Shown here: piece by piece, positions 57,534-64,000 of the stretch
How positions within the stretch are numbered: position 1 is the stretch's first letter
How the letters are laid out: each line of letters begins with the position of its first letter
Origin: G963708325 sp963708325
Lineage (GTDB): Bacteria; Actinomycetota; Thermoleophilia; Solirubrobacterales; 70-9
DNA length: 64,000 nucleotides
Assembly: GCA_963708325.1 (NCBI GenBank)
Contig: OY970203.1
Coordinates: 1,984,001-2,048,000 of the forward strand
Direction: 5' to 3'
Translations under genes and position numbers: made by a program
Notes under the pieces: model-generated
Seen by the model: the letters and a program-made list of their open reading frames with translations, nothing else
Told to the model about the DNA's origin: nothing
Database searches by the model: none

Positions 57534-57836
57534 ATGAACGAGGACGCGAACCCGGACGAGGGCCTGCGCGAGCGCCTGTCGGCGCGCGGCGCCGAAGCGA
57601 TCGGCGGGATCGCGGAGTCCCTGCTCGACAACCCTTACTTCAAGCAGGGCCTGCGGGCGGCGTCCGATGCCCGCGACAAGGCGCTGAGCGCCCAACGGGC
57701 GGCGATGGAGGCCCTCAACCTGCCGACGGCTGACGAGATCCAGCGACTCGAGCGCCGCCTGCGAAGGCTCTCCCAGCGGCTGGAGGAGATGGAGGACACG
57801 ATCGACCGCATGGAGGCCGGCGAGCGCGTCGACTGA
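57534..57836 (+). CDS. Small coiled-coil protein, unknown function
   Basis: A 100-residue helical protein. After a helical N-terminus (EDANPDEGLRERLSARGAEAIGGIAES), the second half (ADEIQRLERRLRRLSQRLEEMEDTIDRMEA) is a clear heptad coiled coil. It resembles phasin-like or PhaF-like small proteins. The ATG at 57534 is chosen because an upstream frame has no coding look. It is divergent from the hydrolase and convergent with the nucleoside phosphorylase. Confidence 0.6.
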   Translation: MNEDANPDEGLRERLSARGAEAIGGIAESLLDNPYFKQGLRAASDARDKALSAQRAAMEALNLPTADEIQRLERRLRRLSQRLEEMEDTIDRMEAGERVD

Positions 57837-57867
57837 GGGCGGCCGCTCCGCCGCCGCCCCGTGCCTG

Positions 57868-58548
57868 TCAGGCCAGCGCCTCGGCGGCGATCCGGCCGAT
57901 CCGCCGCGCCGCCCGCTCCAGCTCGTCGTCCCCGGCGCGGGCGCCGTCGGCGGCGGCAGCGACGGCGAGCAGGCAGCCGGTCGCCACCCCGAGGCGGGCG
58001 CCGACCGCGAAAAGCGCCGCCGTCGGCATGTCGCAGGCGACCGCGCCGCCGCCGGCCAGCTGCCGCGCCCGGTCGGGGTCGCCCGCCGCCCAACGGTCGC
58101 TGCTGGCGATGATCGCGCCGGGGACGGCGTCGCCAGCGGCACGGCGCAGCGCGGCGGTCAGCTCCGCATCGGGCTCGATCGGGTCGGCGCCGCCGAGCTC
58201 GCGGCCGAGGCCGTCGGCCGCCAGCGCCGCGGTGACGACCAGGACGTCGCCGGTTCCGAGCCCGGGGCGAAGCGCGGCGCAGGTGCCGAGCCGGATCGCT
58301 CGACGCACTCCCATCTCGGCAAGCTCCTCGAGCACGATCGCCGCGCTCGGCGCCCCGATCCCGGTGGACTGGATCGTCAGCTCGCGGCCGTCCAGGGTGG
58401 CGCCGTGATACCCCCACAGGCCGCGGGAGTGGTTGCTCATCCGCGGCTGCTCGGTCAGCTCCTGGGCGAGCATCATCGCGCGGCCCGGATCCCCGGGGAG
58501 GAGCGCGTCGGCGGCGATCGTCGCGCTCGGCCGCAGGTGAACGGGCAT
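57868..58548 (-). CDS. Nucleoside phosphorylase
   Basis: A 226-residue enzyme of the purine/uridine phosphorylase (PNP/UDP) family, which splits nucleosides with phosphate. The phosphate-site motif is ALLPGDPGRAMMLA (about 15), then TIQSTGIGAPSAAIVLEEL and the ribose-site region RLGTCAALRPG; the base-recognition strand CDMPTAALFAVGARLGV follows. The start codon directly abuts a 61-bp repeat, whose GGAAGGA lies 7 bases upstream and would serve as its ribosome-binding site. The substrate base is not decided. Confidence 0.85.
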   Translation of the reverse strand: MPVHLRPSATIAADALLPGDPGRAMMLAQELTEQPRMSNHSRGLWGYHGATLDGRELTIQSTGIGAPSAAIVLEELAEMGVRRAIRLGTCAALRPGLGTGDVLVVTAALAADGLGRELGGADPIEPDAELTAALRRAAGDAVPGAIIASSDRWAAGDPDRARQLAGGGAVACDMPTAALFAVGARLGVATGCLLAVAAAADGARAGDDELERAARRIGRIAAEALA

Positions 58549-58609
58549 CTAGTGGTCCTTCCCGAAACGTCTCACCGGAAATGGCGGCCCCAGGTCGAAG
58601 GACCACCAG
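58549..58609. repeat. 61-bp dispersed repeat, copy 2
   Basis: The second copy of the unit at 6764-6824, in the opposite orientation. Here the ends are nearly perfect inverted repeats (CTAGTGGTCCTTC and GAAGGACCACCAG). Its left edge touches the ATG of the nucleoside phosphorylase gene. The unit lies between two divergent genes. Confidence 0.8.
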
Positions 58610-58634
58610 GCGAGCATATGCGCCGCCGCCGGAA

Positions 58635-58640
58635 TAAGCT
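58635..58640 (+). promoter_or_regulatory. Candidate -10 element of a leaderless promoter
   Basis: TAAGCT lies 9 bases before the GTG at 58650. No Shine-Dalgarno is visible. Confidence 0.4.
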
Positions 58641-58649
58641 TTCCGCGCC

Positions 58650-59021
58650 GTGGCCGACGAGTCGAAAGAGGGCCAGCAGCGCGGCCTTCCCGAGGGGCTG
58701 CGCAACGCGATCGAGCGCACGTTCGCGGCGACGACCGGCTCGGCGTCGGAGACGCGCGAGCGCGCGCAGGACCTGCTCGACGAGGTGACGCGCCGTGGCC
58801 AGGGGGCGCGCGATGTCGTCGCCCGTCGCGGCCAGGAGGCTCGCGACGCTTCCGCCAGCGCCACCTCCCGCCTGATCGAGGCCCTCCAGGAGATGCGCCT
58901 GGCGACCCGGGAGGACCTCAGCGACCTGCGCGACGAGATCGCCGCGCTCAGCGACCGGGTGGCGGCGTTGGAACGCCGGGACCCCGGCGGCGCCGGGACT
59001 GACCCTAAAGTCGAGGGTTAG
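58650..59021 (+). CDS. Phasin-like coiled-coil protein
   Basis: A 123-residue helical protein (LRNAIERTFAATTGSASETRERAQDLL, GQGARDVVARRGQEARDASASATSRLI), ending in a heptad coiled coil (REDLSDLRDEIAALSDRVAALERR). Similar small proteins in this group are called polyhydroxyalkanoate granule-associated or phasin-like; that label is by resemblance. GTG start, probably leaderless. The SDR-like gene starts 1 base after its stop, so they are coupled. Confidence 0.62.
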   Translation: MADESKEGQQRGLPEGLRNAIERTFAATTGSASETRERAQDLLDEVTRRGQGARDVVARRGQEARDASASATSRLIEALQEMRLATREDLSDLRDEIAALSDRVAALERRDPGGAGTDPKVEG

Positions 59022-59022
59022 G

Positions 59023-60036
59023 GTGAGTGGCCGCCGGATCCTGATCACCGGGATCTCCGGGCACTGGGGGACGGAGATCGCCCGCAGCCTGGAGCGCGAC
59101 CCGCGGGTCGACTTCATCGCCGGGGTGGACACCAAGCCCCCCGTCGGCGACCTCGAGCGCACCGAGTTCATCGAGGCGGATATCCGCAACCCGGTGCTGG
59201 CGCGAATCCTTCCCCCCACCGAGGTCGACACGATCGTCCACTGCGGGATCCTCTGGTACCCCGAGCCCGACAAGCCGGCGCGCGCTCTGCACGACATCAA
59301 CGTGATCGGCACGCTGCAGCTTCTCGCCGCCTGCGAGAAGACGCCGACGCTGGAGCGCCTGGTGGTGCGAAGCTCCGCCGCGATCTACGGATCGACCGGC
59401 CCGGCACCGGGCTTCTTCACCGAGGACATGGCGCGCGCCTACCCGCTGCGCACGCGATTCCAGCGCGACATCGGCGAGCTGGAGAACTACTTCCACAACT
59501 TCTCTCGCCGCCGGGCAGCGATCAGCTGCTGCATCCTGCGCTACCAGCCAGAGATCGGCCCGGGGCTGGACGCGCCCCTCGTCCGCTACCTGTCGCTGCC
59601 GGTGGTGCCCACCCAGCTCGGCTTCGATCCGCGGCTGCAGTTCGTCCACGCCGACGACGCGACGGGGGCGCTGGCGGCCGCGGTGCACAGTGGGGCGCGG
59701 GGCGCCGTCAACGTCGCTCCCACGGGGACGGTTTCGCTGACCAAGATCCTTCGCCTCGCCGGCCGGCCCACGCTGCCGATCCCGCACCCGCTGTTCGGGC
59801 CGATGTTCTCGCAGCTCGGCAAGCGCCTCGGCGCCGCCGACCTGTACAGCGACGCGGTGCTACTGCTGCGCTACGGCCGCGGCGTCGACAACCGCAGGCT
59901 GCGCGAAGAGGTCGGCTACGAGCCCGCCTACGACGCGCTCGGGGCTGTCGAGGACTTCATCGCCAAATCCGGCGGGCGCCGCCTTGTCTCCTCGCCGCAC
60001 CCGGCCAAGGTCGCCGAGCGGATGGCCCGGACATGA
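59023..60036 (+). CDS. NAD-dependent epimerase/dehydratase-like (extended SDR), catalytic Tyr and Lys changed
   Basis: A 337-residue Rossmann protein. The nucleotide motif reads LITGISGHWGTEIARSL (GxxGxxG with unusual spacing), followed by FIEADIRNP and IVHCGILWYP. The SSAAIYGSTGPA block is typical. In the place of the YxxxK catalytic pair it reads RFQRDIGELE, so Tyr is Phe and Lys is Ile; catalysis as an epimerase is doubtful. The C-terminal half (FVHADDATGALAAAVHSGARGAVNVAP) is normal. Its stop overlaps the next ATG by four bases, linking it to a phospholipid acyltransferase. Confidence 0.75.
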   Translation: MSGRRILITGISGHWGTEIARSLERDPRVDFIAGVDTKPPVGDLERTEFIEADIRNPVLARILPPTEVDTIVHCGILWYPEPDKPARALHDINVIGTLQLLAACEKTPTLERLVVRSSAAIYGSTGPAPGFFTEDMARAYPLRTRFQRDIGELENYFHNFSRRRAAISCCILRYQPEIGPGLDAPLVRYLSLPVVPTQLGFDPRLQFVHADDATGALAAAVHSGARGAVNVAPTGTVSLTKILRLAGRPTLPIPHPLFGPMFSQLGKRLGAADLYSDAVLLLRYGRGVDNRRLREEVGYEPAYDALGAVEDFIAKSGGRRLVSSPHPAKVAERMART

Positions 60037-60995
60037 GCGCGGCGGGCGCCACCGCCGACGCCGAGACCGCCACCGCGATGGCGGACTTCCTGCGCCGCCT
60101 GCGCAGCGGGCTGGACGAGGGGCTCGACCCCCGCGCCGCCGCCGAGCGCGCGGCGACCGCGCTGCCGAAGCGCATGCGCGACGGGGTGGAGCGCATGGCG
60201 CGGCGGATGGCGGGCCGCTACCACGAGGACGAATGGGGCTTCGACGAGGAGTTCGCCGAGGGGGCCTTTCCGTTCTTCGAGTTCCTCTACGACCGCTGGT
60301 GGCGCGTTCAGGCCACGGGGCTGGCCAACGTCCCCGCTCACGGGCGCGCGATGCTGGTCGCCAACCACGCCGGCTCGCTGTTCCCGTTCGACGCGACGAT
60401 GATGACGCTGGCGATGATGAAGGAGCATCCGCTGCCGCGCTGGCCGCGGGCGATGGTGCTCGACTGGGCGTTCGAGCTGCCCTGGATCAGCTTCTTCATG
60501 CGCAAGGTCGGCGGGGTCCCCGCAAGCCGCTTCAACGCCGCCAGGCTGCTGGAGCAGGACGAGCTGGTGATGGTCTTCCCGGAGGGGGCGAAGGGGACCG
60601 GGAAGCCCTTCTCGGAGCGGTACCGCCTGCAGCGCTTCGGCCGCGGAGGGTTCGTCGAGGTGGCGCTGCGTACCCGGGCGCCGATCGTCCCCGTCGCAGT
60701 GGTCGGCTCCGAGGAGATCTATCCGAAGATCGCCGACGCCGGGGCGCTCGCCCGGCTCGTCGGGGCGCCGTTCGTGCCGATCACGCCGACGTTCCCGTGG
60801 CTGGGTCCGCTCGGGCTGATCCCGCTGCCGTCGCGCTGGCGGATCGAGTTCTGCGAGCCGATCGACCTCAGCGAGCACCCGCCCGAGGCGGCCGAGGACC
60901 GCGCCCTCGTGTTCGACCTCTCCGAGCGGATCCGCGACACGATCCAGTCGAAGCTGTACGAGAACCTGGTCAAGCGCGGCTCGGCGTTCCTCTAG
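60033..60995 (+). CDS. Lysophospholipid acyltransferase (PlsC-like, long-spaced HxD)
   Basis: A 320-residue acyltransferase. The catalytic block reads LVANHAGSLFPFDATMM, with seven residues between His and Asp instead of the usual four, as in the MGAT-like subgroup. VMVFPEGAKGTGKPF is the glycerol-phosphate site, and IVPVAVVGSEEIYP is the third conserved block. The N-terminal 80 residues are helical and charged. The protein probably acylates lysophosphatidate or a related lipid at the membrane. It is coupled to the SDR-like gene by an ATGA overlap. Confidence 0.83.
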   Translation: MSAAGATADAETATAMADFLRRLRSGLDEGLDPRAAAERAATALPKRMRDGVERMARRMAGRYHEDEWGFDEEFAEGAFPFFEFLYDRWWRVQATGLANVPAHGRAMLVANHAGSLFPFDATMMTLAMMKEHPLPRWPRAMVLDWAFELPWISFFMRKVGGVPASRFNAARLLEQDELVMVFPEGAKGTGKPFSERYRLQRFGRGGFVEVALRTRAPIVPVAVVGSEEIYPKIADAGALARLVGAPFVPITPTFPWLGPLGLIPLPSRWRIEFCEPIDLSEHPPEAAEDRALVFDLSERIRDTIQSKLYENLVKRGSAFL

Positions 60996-61044
60996 CGCCG
61001 CCCCGGGGCCGATTGGCACGCCGGTCGCCCCGGCTGCGCCGGGA

Positions 61045-61207
61045 TCGCCCGCCGGTCCAACCGGCGCAGGCACGGATTCGACCATCGGGAGAAACCGGCG
61101 GGCGAGATTTCCGACAGCTGTCCAAAGAAAGCCCGCCGGTTGCCCCTTACCGTGGCCGCAATCGGCAAACCGCGACCGTCGGGGCGGGGCTCCGGCGGGC
61201 TAGGAGG
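61045..61207 (+). promoter_or_regulatory. amt leader with four alternating complementary blocks
   Basis: GCCCGCCGG occurs at 61047-61055 and 61131-61139; its complement CCGGCGGGC occurs at 61095-61103 and 61192-61200, in alternating order. Blocks 1:2 can form 12 bp, 2:3 11 bp and 3:4 10 bp. Block 4 ends 1 base before the AGGAGG Shine-Dalgarno of amt (61202-61207). Within the 2:3 loop lies GACAGCTGTC, itself self-complementary. This alternation resembles an attenuator or riboswitch. Confidence 0.55.
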
Positions 61208-61214
61208 AACGGTA

Positions 61215-62696
61215 ATGAAAAGAAAGTGGCTTGCGGCCCTCCCGCTGGCCGTGGCGGCACTGCTGCTCGCCGCGCCAAGCGCCCTCGCCGCCGACGGACC
61301 CTCGCTCACCGAGACGGTGTCGAGCGTCAACACCACCTGGGTGATCGTCGCCGGCGTTCTCGTCATGTTCATGCAGGCCGGCTTCGCGCTACTGGAGATC
61401 GGGTTCTCACGCGCAAAGAACGCGGGGGCCGGCATAGCGAAGATCCTCGTCAACTTCTCGATCGCCTCGATCGTCTACTGGGCGGTGGGCTTCGCCCTGG
61501 CGTTCGGCGGCGCCGGGGCGATCGCGGGGACGCACGGGTTCTTCCTCAACGTCAGCAGCGACGCCGCTGCCACCGGGAACCTCATCCCGCTGGTCGGGGT
61601 CACCGGTGTCAATCCGGCCGCGCTCCTGTTCTTCCAGTTCGTGTTCTGCGCCGTGTCCTTGGCGATCGTCTGGGGCACGACGCTGGAGCGCATCAAGTTC
61701 GGCGCCTACGTGATCTACGCGATCGTGTTCTGCGCCCTCATCTACCCGGTGATCAGCCACTGGATCTTCGGCGGTGGCTGGCTTCAGGCGAGCGTCGGCA
61801 TGCAGGACTTCGCCGGTTCCACGGTGGTCCACCTGATCGGCGCCACCGGTGCGCTGGCGGCGCTGCTGCTGCTCGGCCCTCGGGTCGGCAAGTACGCCTC
61901 CGACGGCAAGCCGAGGGCGATCCCCGGGCATTCGATGCCGCTCGTCGGGCTGGGCATCCTGATCCTCTGGCTGGGCTGGTTCGGGTTCAACCCCGGGTCC
62001 ACCCTGGCGGCGATCGGCAACCGCTTCGCGGAGATCGTCCTGGTGACGAACCTCGCGGCGGCGGCGGGAGTGATCGCAGCCACCGCGACCATGTACCTGA
62101 AGTCGAAGACCATCGACATCGGCATGGCCGGCAACGGCGCGATCGCGGGACTGGTCGCGATCACGGCCCCGTCCGGCTATGTCGAGTACTGGGCTGCCCC
62201 GATCATCGGCGCGGTGGCCGGGGTGATCGTCGTTCTCGGCGTGCTCGCAATCGAGAAGCTGCTGGACGACCCGGTGGGCGCGCTGTCGGCGCACGGTCTG
62301 GCCGGCATCTGGGGAACGTTGTCCTGCGGCATCTTCACGGCGCCGCGGCTGGCGGAGCTGAACGGCGTCGGTGACGGCGGCCTGTGGTACACGGGCAGCC
62401 TGCACCAGTTCGGCGCCCAGGCGCTCGGGGTCGGAGTCGCGTTCGCCTGCGTGTTCGCGGTCTCCTACGCGACGTTCGCGCTGATCAAGGCAACGATCGG
62501 CCTTCGGGTGACGCCGGAGCAGGAGGAGTCCGGCCTCGACATCTCCGAGCACGGGATGTACGGGTATCCGGAGCAGTTCATCCCGCAGCCGGAGTACTCC
62601 ACCGGGCTACCGGGGACGACCGCACCCGCAGCCGGCGCGCCGATCCCCGCTGTCAGCCCGATGACCGCGACGCAGTCGCAGGGAGGAACGAGATGA
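61215..62696 (+). CDS. amt: Ammonium transporter (Amt/Rh family)
   Basis: A 493-residue membrane channel for ammonium. After a cleavable signal (KRKWLAALPLAVAALLLAAPSALAA), eleven helices follow. The conserved VLVMFMQAGFALLEIGFSRAKNAG is in helix 1, HLIGATGALAALLLLGPRVG in helix 5 (pore His) and LWLGWFGFNPGSTL in helix 6; the second pore histidine is in LSAHGLAGIWGTLSCGIF. The tail (about 425-493) is Pro/Ala-rich and can contact P-II. AGGAGG lies 8 bases before ATG 61215. The next gene overlaps by four bases and encodes P-II, as expected for amt-glnK operons. Confidence 0.94.
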   Translation: MKRKWLAALPLAVAALLLAAPSALAADGPSLTETVSSVNTTWVIVAGVLVMFMQAGFALLEIGFSRAKNAGAGIAKILVNFSIASIVYWAVGFALAFGGAGAIAGTHGFFLNVSSDAAATGNLIPLVGVTGVNPAALLFFQFVFCAVSLAIVWGTTLERIKFGAYVIYAIVFCALIYPVISHWIFGGGWLQASVGMQDFAGSTVVHLIGATGALAALLLLGPRVGKYASDGKPRAIPGHSMPLVGLGILILWLGWFGFNPGSTLAAIGNRFAEIVLVTNLAAAAGVIAATATMYLKSKTIDIGMAGNGAIAGLVAITAPSGYVEYWAAPIIGAVAGVIVVLGVLAIEKLLDDPVGALSAHGLAGIWGTLSCGIFTAPRLAELNGVGDGGLWYTGSLHQFGAQALGVGVAFACVFAVSYATFALIKATIGLRVTPEQEESGLDISEHGMYGYPEQFIPQPEYSTGLPGTTAPAAGAPIPAVSPMTATQSQGGTR

Positions 62697-63061
62697 AGAA
62701 GATCGAGGCGTACATCCGCCACGAGGCGTTCGAGCCGATCAGGGCCGAGCTGCTCGAGAGGGGGTTCCCCTCCCTGTCGATCGGCGAGGTCAAGGGCTCG
62801 GGTCGCCAGAAGGGAGTGGTCGAGCGTTACCGTGGCTCGACGCTGACCGTCAACGTGCGGCCGAAGCTGAAGGTGGAGGTCGTGGTCGACGACAAGGACA
62901 AGGGCCTGGTCGTCGAGACGATCCTGCGGCACGCCCGCACGGGCGAGGTGGGCGACGGAAAGATCTTCGTCCTGCCGGTGGAGGAGGCGATCCGCATCCG
63001 CACCGGCGAGGAGGGCGAGGACGTCCTGCAGGCGCACACGGAGGCCGAGATTCCGGCCTGA
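62693..63061 (+). CDS. glnK: P-II nitrogen regulatory protein without the Tyr-51 site
   Basis: A 122-residue P-II protein (trimeric cytoplasmic sensor of 2-oxoglutarate, ATP and ADP) that would gate the ammonium channel encoded upstream. The start KKIEAYIRHEAFEPIRAEL, the T-loop region GSGRQKGVVERYRGSTLTVNV and the C-terminal GDGKIFVLPVEEAIRIRTGE are typical. Tyr-46 is present, but the residue in the position of E. coli Tyr-51 (uridylylation site) is Leu-51. The gene overlaps amt by four bases (ATGA). Regulation by covalent modification of that site is therefore not expected. GlnK is chosen over GlnB because of the amt linkage. Confidence 0.92.
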   Translation: MKKIEAYIRHEAFEPIRAELLERGFPSLSIGEVKGSGRQKGVVERYRGSTLTVNVRPKLKVEVVVDDKDKGLVVETILRHARTGEVGDGKIFVLPVEEAIRIRTGEEGEDVLQAHTEAEIPA

Positions 63062-63149
63062 CGCGTCCGCCGAACCAAGACCGATCGGCGCGGGCGGGGC
63101 TTCGGATTGCCCCGCCCGCCCGCTCACGAAGAAAAGGAGACACCGACCG

Positions 63150-64000
63150 ATGGCAACGATCACACCCCCCGAGGCTTCGGCAGGCGACATTCTCGCCCGG
63201 GTCGAGGAGGAGGGCATCGAGTTCATCCGCTTCTGGTTCACCGACCTCAACGGCCAGCTGAAGAGCTTCGCCGTCGGTCGCGAGGAGTTGGACGGCGCGC
63301 TCGAGGACGGAATGGGGTTCGACGGCTCGTCGATCACCGGCTTCAATCGGATCGAGGAGTCGGACATGGTGGCGATGCCCGATCCCGATACATACGTCGT
63401 GCTGCCGTGGCGGGACGACGGTGGCGCCGGCAAGGGCAATGTCGCAAGGATGTTCTGCGACGTGCTGAAGCCAGGTGGCGAGCCCTACGAGGGTGACCCG
63501 CGGTTCGTGATGCGCCGGGCGATCGCCCGCGCCAACGACATGGGCTTCGACACCTTCAACCTCGGCCCGGAGCTGGAGTTCTTCTACTTCGCGGCGGACG
63601 AGCTCGGTCCCGACGGCATGCCGGAAATCCTCGACAAGGGCGGCTACTTCGACCTCACGACCCTCGACGCCGGATCCGATCTGCGGCGCGACACCGTGAA
63701 CGCACTGAAGGCGGTCGGGATCCCTGTCGAGTACACGCACCACGAGGTCGGGCCGTCGCAGCACGAGATCGACATGCGCTACGCCGAGGGCCTGCGGATG
63801 TCGGACAACGCGATGACCTACCGAATCGTCGTCAAGGAGATCGCCCACCAGCACGGCGTCTACGCGACGTTCATGCCGAAGCCGCTGTTCGGCGAGAACG
63901 GTTCGGGGATGCATACCCACCAGTCCCTGTTCTCCGGAGGGTCGAACGCGTTCTTCGACGCCGACGATCGCTACCACCTGTCCGACACGGCAAGGATGTA
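63150..64000 (+). CDS. glnA: Glutamine synthetase type I, 3'-truncated by the window end
   Basis: The first 283 residues of a GSI glutamine synthetase, which joins ammonium to glutamate with ATP. IEFIRFWFTDLNGQLKSFAV, MGFDGSSITGFNRIEESDM and LGPELEFFYF (metal Glu) are visible, as is HHEVGPSQHEIDMRYAEGL (metal and ammonium site) and GSGMHTHQSLF at the end. The length of the complete enzyme, and so whether the adenylylation loop is present, cannot be seen. AAAAGGAGA lies before ATG 63150. It follows the P-II gene by 88 bases and completes the nitrogen-assimilation operon. Confidence 0.95.
   Translation, partial: MATITPPEASAGDILARVEEEGIEFIRFWFTDLNGQLKSFAVGREELDGALEDGMGFDGSSITGFNRIEESDMVAMPDPDTYVVLPWRDDGGAGKGNVARMFCDVLKPGGEPYEGDPRFVMRRAIARANDMGFDTFNLGPELEFFYFAADELGPDGMPEILDKGGYFDLTTLDAGSDLRRDTVNALKAVGIPVEYTHHEVGPSQHEIDMRYAEGLRMSDNAMTYRIVVKEIAHQHGVYATFMPKPLFGENGSGMHTHQSLFSGGSNAFFDADDRYHLSDTARM

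Noticed and set aside
60996..61214. GlnR operator before amt
   Set aside because: No convincing pair of GTnAC/GAAAC-type half-sites at the right spacing is visible.

Overview
The window is very GC-rich, single-copy chromosomal DNA from an actinobacterium, most probably class Thermoleophilia (Solirubrobacterales-like). The evidence is the codon use, the coproheme-type HemQ, an actinobacterial-type integration host factor, short TANNNT promoters lying 6-9 bases before start codons, and many small conserved proteins of unknown role. The class assignment is inference. I see no rRNA, tRNA, CRISPR array, prophage or transposase gene.

Layout. 1-7.7 kb: end of a membrane protein, hemQ-fprA (minus), a membrane phosphatase-like protein, a glycosyltransferase fused to a flippase-like membrane domain, and an alpha/beta hydrolase. 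7.8-11.3 kb: metE, a GC-rich repeat array and three small genes. 11.3-16.2 kb (minus): aldehyde dehydrogenase, two glucose/sorbosone-dehydrogenase-type beta-propellers and a lipoprotein. 16.4-25.5 kb (plus): two MlaE-type permeases with their ATPase, a secreted protein, an RND/MMPL exporter, a thioredoxin-fold membrane protein and small conserved proteins. 25.5-29.8 kb: integration host factor, a serine-palmitoyltransferase-like enzyme divergent from a GNAT acyltransferase, and an AlkA glycosylase. 29.9-32.6 kb (minus): a thiamine-precursor ABC transporter under a clear TPP riboswitch. 32.6-41.9 kb (mostly minus): VWA/MoxR pair, EVE and DUF2203 proteins, a giant cyclase-AAA-TPR protein and an ArsA-like ATPase. 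41.9-48 kb: a lipoprotein, a second cyclase with cupin and aldo-keto reductase, a Ca2+/H+ antiporter and small proteins. 48-54.8 kb: fatty-acid beta-oxidation genes with a PadR regulator, a sirtuin, a cupredoxin and a conserved unknown. 54.8-61 kb: a large peptidoglycan hydrolase, coiled-coil proteins, a nucleoside phosphorylase, an SDR-like protein and an acyltransferase. 61-64 kb: amt, the P-II gene and glnA, a nitrogen-assimilation operon whose leader holds an unusual set of alternating complementary segments.

The most unusual observations are non-coding or structural. They are a 61-bp repeat present twice, 52 kb apart, once touching a stop codon and once supplying a Shine-Dalgarno; four alternating complementary blocks before amt; a perfect 25-nt palindrome carrying two back-to-back -10 elements; three well-supported genes with no ATG, GTG or TTG start in frame; and a permease pair with codon use unlike its neighbours. 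Functional assignments rest on family motifs read by eye; no database search was possible.
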